64,000 nucleotides of DNA, taken from contig NZ_JAVIZM010000001.1 in NCBI RefSeq assembly GCF_031453555.1, positions 2,053,001 through 2,117,000 on the forward strand. The letters are read 5' to 3'. The DNA is from Bacillus sp. SLBN-46 (lineage in GTDB: Bacteria; Bacillota; Bacilli; Bacillales; Cytobacillaceae). This document shows positions 38,275 to 47,024 of this stretch, in pieces. The notes below the pieces were generated by a model. That model was not told where the DNA came from. It ran no database searches and worked only from the letters and a program-made list of their open reading frames with translations. Position 1 is the stretch's first letter, and the number at the start of each line of letters is the position of its first letter. The position numbers were made by a program, and so were the translations under genes.

Positions 38275-39042
38275 ATGAAAAAGTCTATTTTATTCTTATC
38301 CATTATTTTTACATTAGTAGTTTTGTCTGCATGCGGCCAGAGCAATAAAGATGGGGCAACAAGCGGAGATAAAAAGGTATTAACAATGGCAACATCTGCT
38401 GACTTTGCACCATTTGAATCAAGAGATAAAGCAGGAAAAATAATTGGTTTCGATATTGATTTAGCAAAAGCGATTGCTGATGAATTAGGGTACAAGCTTG
38501 AAATTAAAGACATGAAATTTGATGGCTTAATCGGTGCATTACAAGCAAAGCGTGTAGATATGGTTCTTGCTGGTATGTCAGCTACAGAAAAACGTCAAAA
38601 GAATGTAGATTTCTCTACTGCTTATAACCACTCTGGTGAAATGTTTATTACGAAAAAAGACTCTACTGTTAAAACAATCGATGACCTTAAAGGAAAAACA
38701 GTTGCAGTACAATTAGGTACCATTCAAGAAGAAGGTGCTAAAAAGCTTCAAGAAAAGGTTGATTTCACTCTTAAGCCATTAGATAACTCAACAACGCTAA
38801 TTCAAGAGCTATTATCAGATCGTGTACAAGTTGCTTACTTAGATAAATCAGTAGCAACTGGATATATTAAGGAACAAGGCTTAGCTGGATTTGATGATCC
38901 AACTTCTAGTTCTCCTGGTATGGCGGTTGCTTTCCCTAAGGGCAGCGATTTAAAAGATGATGTAAATAAAGCTCTTAAAAAGTTAGAAGAAAACGGAAAG
39001 CTTCAAGAATTAAAGGATAAGTGGTTAAAAGACCAACAGTAA
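38275..39042 (+). CDS. artP: Arginine-type amino acid ABC transporter, substrate-binding lipoprotein
   Basis: ArtP is the extracellular binding lipoprotein of a polar amino acid importer. The 255-residue protein has a lipoprotein signal with lipobox LSAC (Cys near residue 20). The family-3 solute-binding fold follows: TSADFAPFESRDKAGKIIGF, DIDLAKAIADELG and MVLAGMSATEKRQKNVDFS. The ATG follows AGGGGG. It lies 47 bases before the permease. The ArgR box upstream and the B. subtilis yqiXYZ order suggest arginine as substrate. Confidence 0.9.
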   Translation: MKKSILFLSIIFTLVVLSACGQSNKDGATSGDKKVLTMATSADFAPFESRDKAGKIIGFDIDLAKAIADELGYKLEIKDMKFDGLIGALQAKRVDMVLAGMSATEKRQKNVDFSTAYNHSGEMFITKKDSTVKTIDDLKGKTVAVQLGTIQEEGAKKLQEKVDFTLKPLDNSTTLIQELLSDRVQVAYLDKSVATGYIKEQGLAGFDDPTSSSPGMAVAFPKGSDLKDDVNKALKKLEENGKLQELKDKWLKDQQ

Positions 39043-39089
39043 TTTTCACAACAGGAATGTAAACAAAATATTGAAGTGAGGTGTAAGGC

Positions 39090-39749
39090 ATGAATTTGGA
39101 TTTTAGCCAAATTGTGCCTTATATTCCTTTTATCTTAGAAGGAATATGGGTAACATTAAAATTTGTTATTATATCTATTGTTTTTGGATTTGTCCTTGGA
39201 ACAATTATAGCTTTACTTAAAATTTCACGTATAAAGGTATTAAATTGGTTCGGTGATTTTTATACATCTATTTTTCGTGGGACACCTTTGATTTTGCAAT
39301 TAATGTTGATTTATTTTGCGATTCCACAATTAACCGGCTATGATATTTCACCATTTTTATCATCAATCTTAGCCTTTGGATTAAACTCTTCTGCCTATGT
39401 CTCTGAAATCATTCGCGCAGGAATCCAAGCAGTTGATAAAGGACAAACAGAAGCAGCCCAGGCACTTGGTGTTCCATATAGTCTGATGATGAAGGATCTT
39501 ATTTTACCGCAAGCTTTAAAAAATATCTTACCGGCACTTATGAATGAATTTATTACTTTAACAAAGGAATCAGCTATCGTTTCAACCATTGGTTATTTAG
39601 ATTTAATGCGACGTGCCCAAGTGGTGGGAGCGGATACGTATCGAAACTTCGAACCATTAATATTTGTTGGGTTAATTTATTGGGTATTAGTCATGGTGCT
39701 AACGTTAGTTGGTAAGCGGGTTGAAAGGAGGATGAAGTATAGTGATTAA
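39090..39749 (+). CDS. artQ: Arginine-type amino acid ABC transporter, permease
   Basis: ArtQ is the membrane subunit of the importer. The 219-residue protein has about five transmembrane helices. The HisM/GlnP-type signature is near [14 protein letters not shown], and the EAA loop contacting the ATPase is [20 protein letters not shown]. The ATG follows GTGAGGTG. It overlaps artR by 8 bases, so both are translated together. Confidence 0.93.
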   Translation: MNLDFSQIVPYIPFILEGIWVTLKFVIISIVFGFVLGTIIALLKISRIKVLNWFGDFYTSIFRGTPLILQLMLIYFAIPQLTGYDISPFLSSILAFGLNSSAYVSEIIRAGIQAVDKGQTEAAQALGVPYSLMMKDLILPQALKNILPALMNEFITLTKESAIVSTIGYLDLMRRAQVVGADTYRNFEPLIFVGLIYWVLVMVLTLVGKRVERRMKYSD

Positions 39750-40464
39750 AGTTGAAAACCTCCATAAAAAATTCGGGGAAAATGAAGTATTAAAAAATAT
39801 AACTACTAGTATTAATAGTGGAGAAGTGGTGTCCATTATTGGTCCATCAGGTTCAGGTAAATCCACTTTTCTTCGCTGCTTAAATTTGCTAGAAACACCA
39901 ACACAAGGGAAAGTATGGATCAATGGGCAAGAGATTACCGATTCTAAAACAAACATCATGAAGGTTCGTGAGCAAATCGGTATGGTTTTTCAACACTTTT
40001 ACTTGTTCCCTCATAAGACAGTATTAGAGAATTTAACCTATGCTCCCATGAAGGTAAAGGGAGAAAGTCGAGAGGCAGCAGAGAAAAAAGCTCGGGAACT
40101 ACTTGCTAAAGTGGGCCTTAGCGAAAAAGAATCAGCTTATCCAAATAACCTTTCTGGCGGACAGAAGCAACGAGTTGCAATTGCGCGAGCTCTTGCAATG
40201 GAACCACAATTAATGTTATTTGATGAGCCTACGTCAGCACTTGACCCTGAAATGGTTAAGGAAGTACTAAATGTAATGAAGGATCTTGCACAGTCAGGAA
40301 TGACCATGGCAATCGTCACACACGAAATGGGATTTGCAAAAGAGGTTTCTGATCGGATAATGTTTCTTGATGATGGGGTGCTCTTAGAGGAAGGCACGCC
40401 GGATGAGTTCTTTACTAATCCTCGCACAGGCAGAGCAAAGGACTTTTTAGAAAAAGTACTTTAG
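39742..40464 (+). CDS. artR: Arginine-type amino acid ABC transporter, ATP-binding protein
   Basis: ArtR is the ATPase that powers the importer. The 240-residue protein has Walker [10 protein letters not shown], the Q-loop region [13 protein letters not shown] and the signature [15 protein letters not shown]. Walker B is [14 protein letters not shown], and the H-loop is VTHEMGFA. The GTG start lies inside the end of artQ after GAAAGGAGGAT. A terminator ends the operon 50 bases downstream. Confidence 0.95.
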   Translation: MIKVENLHKKFGENEVLKNITTSINSGEVVSIIGPSGSGKSTFLRCLNLLETPTQGKVWINGQEITDSKTNIMKVREQIGMVFQHFYLFPHKTVLENLTYAPMKVKGESREAAEKKARELLAKVGLSEKESAYPNNLSGGQKQRVAIARALAMEPQLMLFDEPTSALDPEMVKEVLNVMKDLAQSGMTMAIVTHEMGFAKEVSDRIMFLDDGVLLEEGTPDEFFTNPRTGRAKDFLEKVL

Positions 40465-40513
40465 GTCAATAACGATGGATTACTTGCAAAAGATGTATAA
40501 ATAGAGATATGTT

Positions 40514-40550
40514 AAAGATGGTCTTAAAGATCATCTTTTATTTTTTTTTT
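40514..40550 (+). terminator. Terminator of artPQR
   Basis: AAAGATGGTC / GATCATCTTT (one G-T pair) with a TTAAA loop is followed by a long T-run reaching 40550. The yqjA ribosome-binding site follows at once. Confidence 0.88.
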
Positions 40551-40563
40551 AAGGAGAACTGAA

Positions 40564-41553
40564 ATGAAATTTCGCATTGGGTATCGGACACTTAAAACGG
40601 CTGTTGGCACGGCTATTGCCATTCTTATTGCTCAACAGCTGGGATTACATAATTTCGCTTCTGCAGGCATTCTAACAATCCTTTGTATCCAAGTGACCAA
40701 AAGGAGATCGCTTCGAACAGCATGGGATCGTTTTTTGGCTTGTGTATTAGCAATGCCCTTCTCTGCCGTTTTTTTTGAAGGGATCTCCTATCATCCAATT
40801 GTTATTGGTGTGATGCTGTTTTTCTTTATCCCTACCATTGTCATGTTAAAAGCGAAGGATGGTGTGGTTACAAGCAGTGTCATTATTTTACATATATATA
40901 TGGCCCAAAAGATTTCAATGGATATATTTTTCAATGAACTTGGTGTTATTGTGATTGGAATAGGCGTGGCCCTCGTTATGAATCTTTATATGCCTAGTGT
41001 TGATAGTAAGCTAAAAAATTATCAAGTTAAAGTGGAGGAAAACTTTAAAATTATTCTTTGTGAAATGGTTCGATATTTACGAACGGGAGATAGTACTTGG
41101 GATGGAAAAGAAATTACCGAATGCTCCCAGCTGCTTGATGAGGCAAAAACATTGGCATTTAGAGATGTGGAAAATCATTTCTTACGGGAAGATACCACTT
41201 ATTTTCACTATTTTAAAATGAGAGAAAAACAGTTTGAAATTATTGAACGTGTGCTACCAATGGTTACCTCACTTACAAAAACGGTGAAGCAAGGAAAAAT
41301 GGTCGCTGAATTCCTTGAGGAACTTTCTCTGAATATCCATCCTGGAAACACCGCTCATATCTATATTGAGAAACTAAGAGAAATGAAAAAAGAATTTGAA
41401 GAGATGGAGCTGCCAAAAACGAGAGAAGAATTCGAAACACGTGCCGCATTGCTGCAACTAGTAAATGAAATGAATGAGTATCTTATTATCAAAAGCTCTT
41501 TTAAAGCAAAGAAAACCAGGATGCATGAAAAAAAGAAAATCGAAGCAAACTAG
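40564..41553 (+). CDS. yqjA: Aromatic acid exporter family membrane protein YqjA
   Basis: YqjA belongs to the ArAE/FUSC-like (DUF939) membrane proteins, a family linked to export of aromatic acids; its substrate is unknown. The 329-residue product has about five hydrophobic segments in residues 10-145. A charged cytoplasmic C-terminal half (about 150-329) with helical, Glu/Lys-rich sequence follows. The ATG follows AAGGAGAA. It is followed 23 bases later by yqjB and keeps the B. subtilis order. Confidence 0.88.
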   Translation: MKFRIGYRTLKTAVGTAIAILIAQQLGLHNFASAGILTILCIQVTKRRSLRTAWDRFLACVLAMPFSAVFFEGISYHPIVIGVMLFFFIPTIVMLKAKDGVVTSSVIILHIYMAQKISMDIFFNELGVIVIGIGVALVMNLYMPSVDSKLKNYQVKVEENFKIILCEMVRYLRTGDSTWDGKEITECSQLLDEAKTLAFRDVENHFLREDTTYFHYFKMREKQFEIIERVLPMVTSLTKTVKQGKMVAEFLEELSLNIHPGNTAHIYIEKLREMKKEFEEMELPKTREEFETRAALLQLVNEMNEYLIIKSSFKAKKTRMHEKKKIEAN

Positions 41554-41576
41554 GTAAAAAAAGGCAGGTGGCTGTT

Positions 41577-42089
41577 TTGATTAAACTCTTATCGCCGATC
41601 CTGATTGCTTTTTTCATCTCACCCATTTGGCCATTAGGGTCAAATCCAATGCCAGGTGATCCTTTTGTTATCGTGAATAAAAGTAGAAATGAACTGGCCT
41701 TTATTAATGAGAATAAAGTCCAAACAGTGGTTAGTGTCGGGACAGGAAAGACACAGGAGTTAACCCCCGAGGGTCTTTTTACCATTACTGTTAAGGCAAA
41801 AGAACCTTATTTCCGAAAAGAGAATATCCCAGGGGGTCACCCTAAAAACCCACTGGGGGCCAGATGGATTGGCTTTGACGCTAAGGGGACTGATGGCAGA
41901 ACCTATGGGATACATGGAACAAACCAGCCAGCATCCATAGGTAAGTATGTCTCACAAGGCTGTATTCGCACGCAAAATGAAGTTGTTTCCTCGTTATTTC
42001 CGTTAATTCCGTTAGGAACAAAAATATTAGTCGTGTCCTCTAAAAAAACATTTGAGGCTCTAGCACAAGAACAAGGTGCAATTAAATGA
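41577..42089 (+). CDS. yqjB: L,D-transpeptidase (YqjB)
   Basis: This YkuD-domain enzyme probably acts on peptidoglycan outside the cell. The 170-residue product has an N-terminal signal or anchor segment (about 2-20). The catalytic pair is H113 (YGIHGTNQPAS) and C129 in SQGCIRT, where Gln replaces the usual His of SHGC. I chose TTG 41577, 8 bases after CAGGTGG; the in-frame GTG 41568 overlaps that site. It is probably co-transcribed with yqjA and is followed by a strong terminator. Confidence 0.88.
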   Translation: MIKLLSPILIAFFISPIWPLGSNPMPGDPFVIVNKSRNELAFINENKVQTVVSVGTGKTQELTPEGLFTITVKAKEPYFRKENIPGGHPKNPLGARWIGFDAKGTDGRTYGIHGTNQPASIGKYVSQGCIRTQNEVVSSLFPLIPLGTKILVVSSKKTFEALAQEQGAIK

Positions 42090-42091
42090 GG

Positions 42092-42126
42092 AAAGGGACT
42101 GTTCGTTTTCGAACAGTCCCTTTTAT
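42092..42126 (+). terminator. Terminator after yqjA-yqjB
   Basis: A perfect 14-bp stem (AAAGGGACTGTTCG and complement, TTTT loop) ending in TTTTATATG. It also lies just past the end of the converging miniprotein gene at 42131. Confidence 0.9.
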
Positions 42127-42130
42127 ATGT

Positions 42131-42229
42131 TTATGACAAGAAGGTGCCGATTCCGATTAGGAGGGTGGAAGCAAGCATCGCAAAGAGCATCAAATAAACA
42201 ATGATTTTTCTTGTTTTCTTTTTAGTCAA
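42131..42229 (-). CDS. Prli42-like stressosome-associated miniprotein
   Basis: This 32-residue minus-strand gene begins at TTG with GGGAGGTACC upstream. The product is a short basic N-terminus (MTKKKTRKIIVY) followed by one hydrophobic helix (LMLFAMLASTLLIGIGTFLS). This layout matches, from memory, Prli42, the membrane miniprotein conserved in Firmicutes that anchors the stressosome in Listeria. It is too short for most gene callers. It converges on yqjB. The assignment rests on pattern and size only. Confidence 0.7.
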   Translation of the reverse strand: MTKKKTRKIIVYLMLFAMLASTLLIGIGTFLS

Positions 42230-42390
42230 TTTAGGTACCTCCCTTATTGCATTTGGCTATATTCCTATTTTACAGGGAAAAGCCCAAATGAACAACGGAA
42301 CAACTAAGTAATTTAGGAAGGATTTATGAACTTTTTACCGAATAAGAGTAATTGTCGAATTTATTTTAATATTGGAACAGAGGGGTATAT

Positions 42391-42804
42391 ATGATTAAAA
42401 AAGTCGACCATATTGGAATTGCCGTTAAATCTCTTGAGAATACACTACCATTTTATACAGATGTATTAGAGCTCACTTTATTAGGAATAGAAGAGGTTGA
42501 GAGCCAAAAAGTAAAAGTTGCTTTTTTACAAGCAGGTGGAACAAAACTCGAACTCCTTGAGCCGACATCTGAGGAAAGTCCGATTGCTAAATTTATTGAA
42601 AAGCGTGGAGAAGGTATTCACCATGTGGCTTTGGGCGTGGAATCGATTGAAGAAAGAATCATTGAAATGAAAGAAAAAGGCATTCAGATGATCGATCAAC
42701 AGCCAAGACTTGGAGCAGGTGGGGCACATATAGCCTTTATGCATCCAAAATCGTCTACTGGTGTTTTGTATGAGTTATGCGAAAAGAAAGGGATGAAGGG
42801 ATAA
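42391..42804 (+). CDS. mce: Methylmalonyl-CoA epimerase
   Basis: The epimerase converts (S)- to (R)-methylmalonyl-CoA, the form used by MutAB. The 137-residue VOC-family protein has two beta-alpha-beta-beta-beta modules. The metal-site histidines lie in KVDHIGIAVKSL and GIHHVALGV, and the catalytic Glu is near the end (GVLYELCEK). It starts at ATG 42391 after AGAGGGG. It is one base upstream of the carboxyltransferase gene, so the two are coupled. In B. subtilis the same place holds yqjC. Confidence 0.9.
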   Translation: MIKKVDHIGIAVKSLENTLPFYTDVLELTLLGIEEVESQKVKVAFLQAGGTKLELLEPTSEESPIAKFIEKRGEGIHHVALGVESIEERIIEMKEKGIQMIDQQPRLGAGGAHIAFMHPKSSTGVLYELCEKKGMKG

Positions 42805-42805
42805 A

Positions 42806-44356
42806 ATGTTAGACATCTACGAAAAAATAAGTGAACTATACGATAAGCGCAGAGAAGTGGAGCTCGGTGGCGGGGATGAGCGAATTGACAAACAGCATGA
42901 GAAAGGAAAACTAACGGCTAGAGAACGTATCGAGCTCTTAGTTGATAAAGGGACGTTTGTCGAGCTGAACCCGTTTATCGAACATCGGACGAATGACTTT
43001 GGTCTGGATGAACAAAAAGGACCTGGCGATGGTGTTGTAACTGGCTTTGGGAAAGTCAATGGCCGTCCAATCTATTTATTTTCACAGGATTTTACGGTGT
43101 TTGGCGGCGCTTTAGGTGAAATGCATGCGAAAAAAATTGCGAACGTCATGGATTTAGCAGCTAAAAATGGTACGCCTTTTGTGGGGCTTAATGACTCTGG
43201 TGGAGCAAGAATTCAAGAAGGGGTCGTTTCACTTGATGGGTATGGTCATATCTTTTATCGGAACGCAATTTATTCAGGTGTCATCCCGCAAATCTCCGTA
43301 ATAATGGGACCGTGTGCTGGTGGAGCAGTTTATTCTCCAGCTATTACAGATTTCGTATTTATGGTCGAAAAAACAAGCCAAATGTTCATCACTGGGCCGA
43401 AGGTAATTGAAACAGTAACCGGTGAGAAAATCTCTGCCGAGGATTTAGGTGGGGCTAATGTTCATAATTCGATCAGTGGAAATGCCCATTTTCAAGCAAA
43501 GTCAGAAGAAGAGGTCTTACAAAATGTGCGCCAGCTATTAAGCTATCTCCCTCAGAACAATGAGGAAAAACCGCCAAAACAGGAAGTGGAGCATGAAAAT
43601 GATTACCGTCCAGATTTAACGGATGTAATTCCATTTGACGCGGTTCGCCCGTATGATGTTCGTAAGGTCATTGAACAAGTGACAGATGCGGACTCCTTTA
43701 TGGAAATTCAAAAGGATTTTGCTAAAAATATAGTCGTTGGCTTTGCTAGAATCAAAGGGGAATCAGTAGGGTTGGTTTGCAACCAGCCAAAGGTGATGGC
43801 TGGTGGTTTAGATATAGATTCTTCAGATAAAGCAGCCCGCTTTATTAGAACGTGCGATTCTTTCAATATTCCAATCATAACTTTCGAAGATGTTACAGGT
43901 TTCTTCCCAGGTGTTAAACAGGAGCATGGAGGAATCATTCGCCATGGTGCAAAGATATTGTTCGCCTATTCAGAAGCGACTGTTCCGAAGCTAACGGTAA
44001 TTTTAAGAAAAGCATATGGCGGGGCTTATGTGGCTTTAAATAGCAAGTCGATCGGTGCTGACTTAGTGTTTGCTTGGCCAAATGCTGAAATTGCGGTCAT
44101 GGGTCCTCAAGGTGCAGCTAATATCATCTTTGCTAAGGAGATTAATAACAGCGAGAATCCTGAACTGACACGCCAGCAAAAAATCGATGAATACCGCGAA
44201 AAGTTTGCCAATCCATATGTGGCTGCCAGCAGGGGAATGGTGGATGATGTCATTGATCCTCGTGAAACTAGAATAAAAATTATTCAGGCTTTAGAGATGC
44301 TGAGAAATAAAAAAGAGTCACGTCCATATAAAAAACACGGAAATATCCCGCTTTAA
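42806..44356 (+). CDS. Acyl-CoA (propionyl-CoA/methylmalonyl-CoA) carboxyltransferase subunit
   Basis: This is a 516-residue carboxyltransferase of the PccB/MmdA family (YqjD in B. subtilis). It moves carboxyl groups between biotin and propionyl-CoA. Motifs are GKLTARERIELLVDKGTFVE, NDSGGARIQEGV, GPCAGGAVYSPAITDF and, in the second half, FEDVTGFFPGVKQEHGGIIR and AYGGAYVALNSK. Its pairing with the epimerase points to the methylmalonyl-CoA route. No biotin carboxylase or biotin carrier gene is next to it, so its partner must be encoded elsewhere. Confidence 0.9.
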   Translation: MLDIYEKISELYDKRREVELGGGDERIDKQHEKGKLTARERIELLVDKGTFVELNPFIEHRTNDFGLDEQKGPGDGVVTGFGKVNGRPIYLFSQDFTVFGGALGEMHAKKIANVMDLAAKNGTPFVGLNDSGGARIQEGVVSLDGYGHIFYRNAIYSGVIPQISVIMGPCAGGAVYSPAITDFVFMVEKTSQMFITGPKVIETVTGEKISAEDLGGANVHNSISGNAHFQAKSEEEVLQNVRQLLSYLPQNNEEKPPKQEVEHENDYRPDLTDVIPFDAVRPYDVRKVIEQVTDADSFMEIQKDFAKNIVVGFARIKGESVGLVCNQPKVMAGGLDIDSSDKAARFIRTCDSFNIPIITFEDVTGFFPGVKQEHGGIIRHGAKILFAYSEATVPKLTVILRKAYGGAYVALNSKSIGADLVFAWPNAEIAVMGPQGAANIIFAKEINNSENPELTRQQKIDEYREKFANPYVAASRGMVDDVIDPRETRIKIIQALEMLRNKKESRPYKKHGNIPL

Positions 44357-44424
44357 TATTAATCAGATGCTCTTTCATTTGATGATATTCGTAAGTAAGA
44401 GGTATACTGAAATAGAAAAAGTGT

Positions 44425-44450
44425 AAAGCGCCTTGCATAGGCGCTTTATC
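44425..44450 (+). terminator. Hairpin after the carboxyltransferase gene
   Basis: A perfect 9-bp stem AAAGCGCCT / AGGCGCTTT with a TGCAT loop is followed by only a short T/A tract (ATCC). It is likely the terminator of the mce-carboxyltransferase unit. Confidence 0.65.
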
Positions 44451-44489
44451 CTTGACGATTGTAAGTACATATATTGGAGGGGCAATCAA

Positions 44490-45611
44490 ATGGTGAATCA
44501 AGAACGTCTTTTAAATGAATTTTTAGAGCTTGTGCAAATTGACTCAGAAACGAAATTTGAGACTGAAATTGCAAAGGTATTAAAACAAAAGTTTTCTGAT
44601 TTAGGTCTTGAAGTTTTTGAAGATGATACCACATCTGTAACAGGACATGGAGCAGGGAACTTAGTTTGTACGCTTCCAGCAACTAAAGAGGGCGTAGATC
44701 CAATTTACTTTACTTGCCATATGGACACAGTTACACCTGCAAAAGGGGTAAAGCCTTCTATTAAAGATGGTTACGTAGTTACTGATGGCACGACGATTCT
44801 AGGCGCAGACGATAAAACTGGTATTTCTGTTATGCTTGAAACCATCCGTCTTTTAAAAGAACTAAATCTACCACACGGATTAATTCAATTCGTTATTACG
44901 GTAGGGGAAGAATCCGGTTTAGTAGGGGCAAAAGCATTGGATCCTTCATTAATGAAGGCAAAGTATGGCTATGCACTTGATAGCGATGGCTTAGTTGGGA
45001 ATGTGGTTGTAGCTGCTCCAACACAAGCAAAAGTGAAGACAGTGATTTACGGAAAAACAGCCCATGCAGGTGTTGCTCCTGAAAAAGGTATTTCTGCCAT
45101 TACGATTGCAGCAAAATCCATTGCTAAAATGCCGTTAGGCAGAATTGACCATGAAACGACTGCTAATATTGGTCGTTTTGAAGGTGGGCAGGCAACCAAT
45201 ATCGTGTGTGACCGTGTGGATATCTTAGCGGAAGCTCGTTCACTTATTCCTGAAAAAATGCAGGCACAGGTAAGCAAGATGAAGGAAGCATTTGAAACAG
45301 TTGCTGCTGAAATGGGCGGCAGAGCAGAAGTCGATGTTGAAGTTATGTACCCTGGCTTTAAATTTGGCGAAGGCGATCTTGTGGTTGAGATTGCTCGTAA
45401 AGCAGCAGCAAAAATTGGTCGCAGCTGTGAACTTCAGCATAGCGGCGGAGGCAGCGACGCTAATGTAATAGCTGGGTTTGGAATTCCAACTGTAAACCTT
45501 GCTGTTGGTTATGAAGAAATCCATACAACAAATGAGCGCATGCCAATTGAGGAATTATACAAGCTGGCAGAAATGACGCTTGCTATTATTGAGGAAGTAG
45601 CTAATCAATAA
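44490..45611 (+). CDS. Tripeptidase T-like M20 metallopeptidase (YqjE)
   Basis: This zinc-dependent M20 aminopeptidase of 373 residues is related to peptidase T. Metal-site motifs are TCHMDTVTP, LGADDKTGISVML and VITVGEESGLVGA. The dimer domain contains GKTAHAGVAPEKGISAI, and the C-terminal ligand region is EIHTTNERMPIEEL. I use ATG 44490 after GGAGGGG; the frame from 44433 overlaps the upstream hairpin and is rejected. It probably acts in cytosolic peptide turnover. Confidence 0.9.
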   Translation: MVNQERLLNEFLELVQIDSETKFETEIAKVLKQKFSDLGLEVFEDDTTSVTGHGAGNLVCTLPATKEGVDPIYFTCHMDTVTPAKGVKPSIKDGYVVTDGTTILGADDKTGISVMLETIRLLKELNLPHGLIQFVITVGEESGLVGAKALDPSLMKAKYGYALDSDGLVGNVVVAAPTQAKVKTVIYGKTAHAGVAPEKGISAITIAAKSIAKMPLGRIDHETTANIGRFEGGQATNIVCDRVDILAEARSLIPEKMQAQVSKMKEAFETVAAEMGGRAEVDVEVMYPGFKFGEGDLVVEIARKAAAKIGRSCELQHSGGGSDANVIAGFGIPTVNLAVGYEEIHTTNERMPIEELYKLAEMTLAIIEEVANQ

Positions 45612-45631
45612 CCAATCAATAAGAAAAGTTT

Positions 45632-45658
45632 AAAGGAGGGTCTTAGACTCTCCTTTTT
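45632..45658 (+). terminator. Terminator after the tripeptidase gene
   Basis: AAAGGAGGGTC / GACTCTCCTTT (one G-T pair) with a TTA loop, ending in TTTTTG. Confidence 0.88.
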
Positions 45659-45696
45659 GTTATACTAGACCTATAAATGGTTTAAGGATGATTAAC

Positions 45697-46974
45697 ATGA
45701 AGGATATGTATCCAAAGAACGGGCGAGTCATTTTACATGTGGATATGAACAGCTTTTACGCTTCTGTAGAAATGGCCTATGATCCTAACTTAAAAGGGAA
45801 GCCATTAGCGATTGCTGGAAATGTGGAAGAAAGACGCGGGATCATTGTAACTTGCAGTTATGAAGCAAGAAAATTTGGTGTAAAAACAACGATGCCGTTG
45901 TGGGAAGCAAAAAAACTATGTCCGCAGTTAATCGTAATGAAACCTAATTTTGAGAGGTACCGGGCGGCATCTATTGGGATGTTTGAGATTCTGAGACAGT
46001 ATACCGAAATGGTGGAACCTGTTTCGATAGATGAAGGCTATTTAGATATAACAGAGAGCTTTGAATTTGGCAGTCCCATTGATATAGCAAAAAGTATTCA
46101 AAAAAGAGTTTTTGAGCAATTGGATCTGCCATGCAGTATTGGAATTGCACCAAATAAGTTTTTAGCTAAGATGGCCTCAGATATGAAAAAACCGATGGGC
46201 ATTACGATTCTTCGAAAGCGTGATATCCCGAAGATTTTGTGGCCTTTAAATACAAATGAAATGCATGGTGTGGGGAAAAAAACAGCCGAAAAGTTAACAA
46301 CGATTGGAATCCACACGATTGGGGATTTAGCAGAGGGCAATGAAATTCAACTTAAATCCCTTCTAGGTATTAACGGAATTCGGATCAAAGAAAGAGCCAA
46401 CGGTATCGACAAAAGGCCAGTTGATCCTGGATCTATTGAGGAGTTTAAAAGCATCGGTAATTCGACCACACTTCCTCGGGATGTAAGTAACCAGCATGAG
46501 CTTTATCGTGTGTTAGATTCACTGGCAGAAACCGTTTCTGTTAGGTTAAAGCGAAAAAACGTCCTTACAACTACTTTGGGTATTACGATTCGGTATAAGG
46601 ACAGAAGAACGATTACACGAAGTAAGAAACTTCCTAACCCTATCAATCATAAAGAGGACCTTTCTGTCTTTGCAAAACAGCTCTTTTTAAAATCTTGGAA
46701 TGGGGACCCCGTTCGTTTATTAGGGATTACTGGCAATGATTTAGTGGATCAAGACCATGCATATAAGCAATTAGATTTATTTTCCTTTGAAAACGATGCG
46801 AAAAAAGAGCCACTGCTTAAAACACTTTCTAGTCTCCGAGAGAAATACGGTAAAAATATAATTGAAAATGCTGGTTCCCATAAGGTAGATCCTTCACACA
46901 ATGTAGGGACGGGGACAAGCTTCAATAAAGATTTCTTACGTACCTTTCCTATGAAAAATAAAGAAGAAGACTAA
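45697..46974 (+). CDS. dinB: DNA polymerase IV
   Basis: This Y-family translesion polymerase (PolY1/YqjH in B. subtilis) has 425 residues. The catalytic motifs are LHVDMNSFYASVE and EPVSIDEGYLDIT. The helix-hairpin-helix segment HGVGKKTAEKLTTIGIHTIG is followed by a little-finger domain. Near the C-terminus QLDLFSF is a beta-clamp-binding motif. I prefer ATG 45697, 9 bases after AAGG, over ATG 45688. No LexA-type box is seen upstream, unlike the second Y-family gene at 55,350. Confidence 0.94.
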   Translation: MKDMYPKNGRVILHVDMNSFYASVEMAYDPNLKGKPLAIAGNVEERRGIIVTCSYEARKFGVKTTMPLWEAKKLCPQLIVMKPNFERYRAASIGMFEILRQYTEMVEPVSIDEGYLDITESFEFGSPIDIAKSIQKRVFEQLDLPCSIGIAPNKFLAKMASDMKKPMGITILRKRDIPKILWPLNTNEMHGVGKKTAEKLTTIGIHTIGDLAEGNEIQLKSLLGINGIRIKERANGIDKRPVDPGSIEEFKSIGNSTTLPRDVSNQHELYRVLDSLAETVSVRLKRKNVLTTTLGITIRYKDRRTITRSKKLPNPINHKEDLSVFAKQLFLKSWNGDPVRLLGITGNDLVDQDHAYKQLDLFSFENDAKKEPLLKTLSSLREKYGKNIIENAGSHKVDPSHNVGTGTSFNKDFLRTFPMKNKEED

Positions 46975-47011
46975 AAAGCTCCACTTTGCTAGGAAACAAA
47001 GTGGAGCTTTT
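46974..47011. terminator. Bidirectional terminator between dinB and zwf
   Basis: A perfect 15-bp stem (AAAAGCTCCACTTTG and complement) with an 8-base loop has A-run and T-run on either side. It serves the converging dinB and zwf genes. Confidence 0.9.
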
Positions 47012-47024
47012 AATTGTTTTATTC

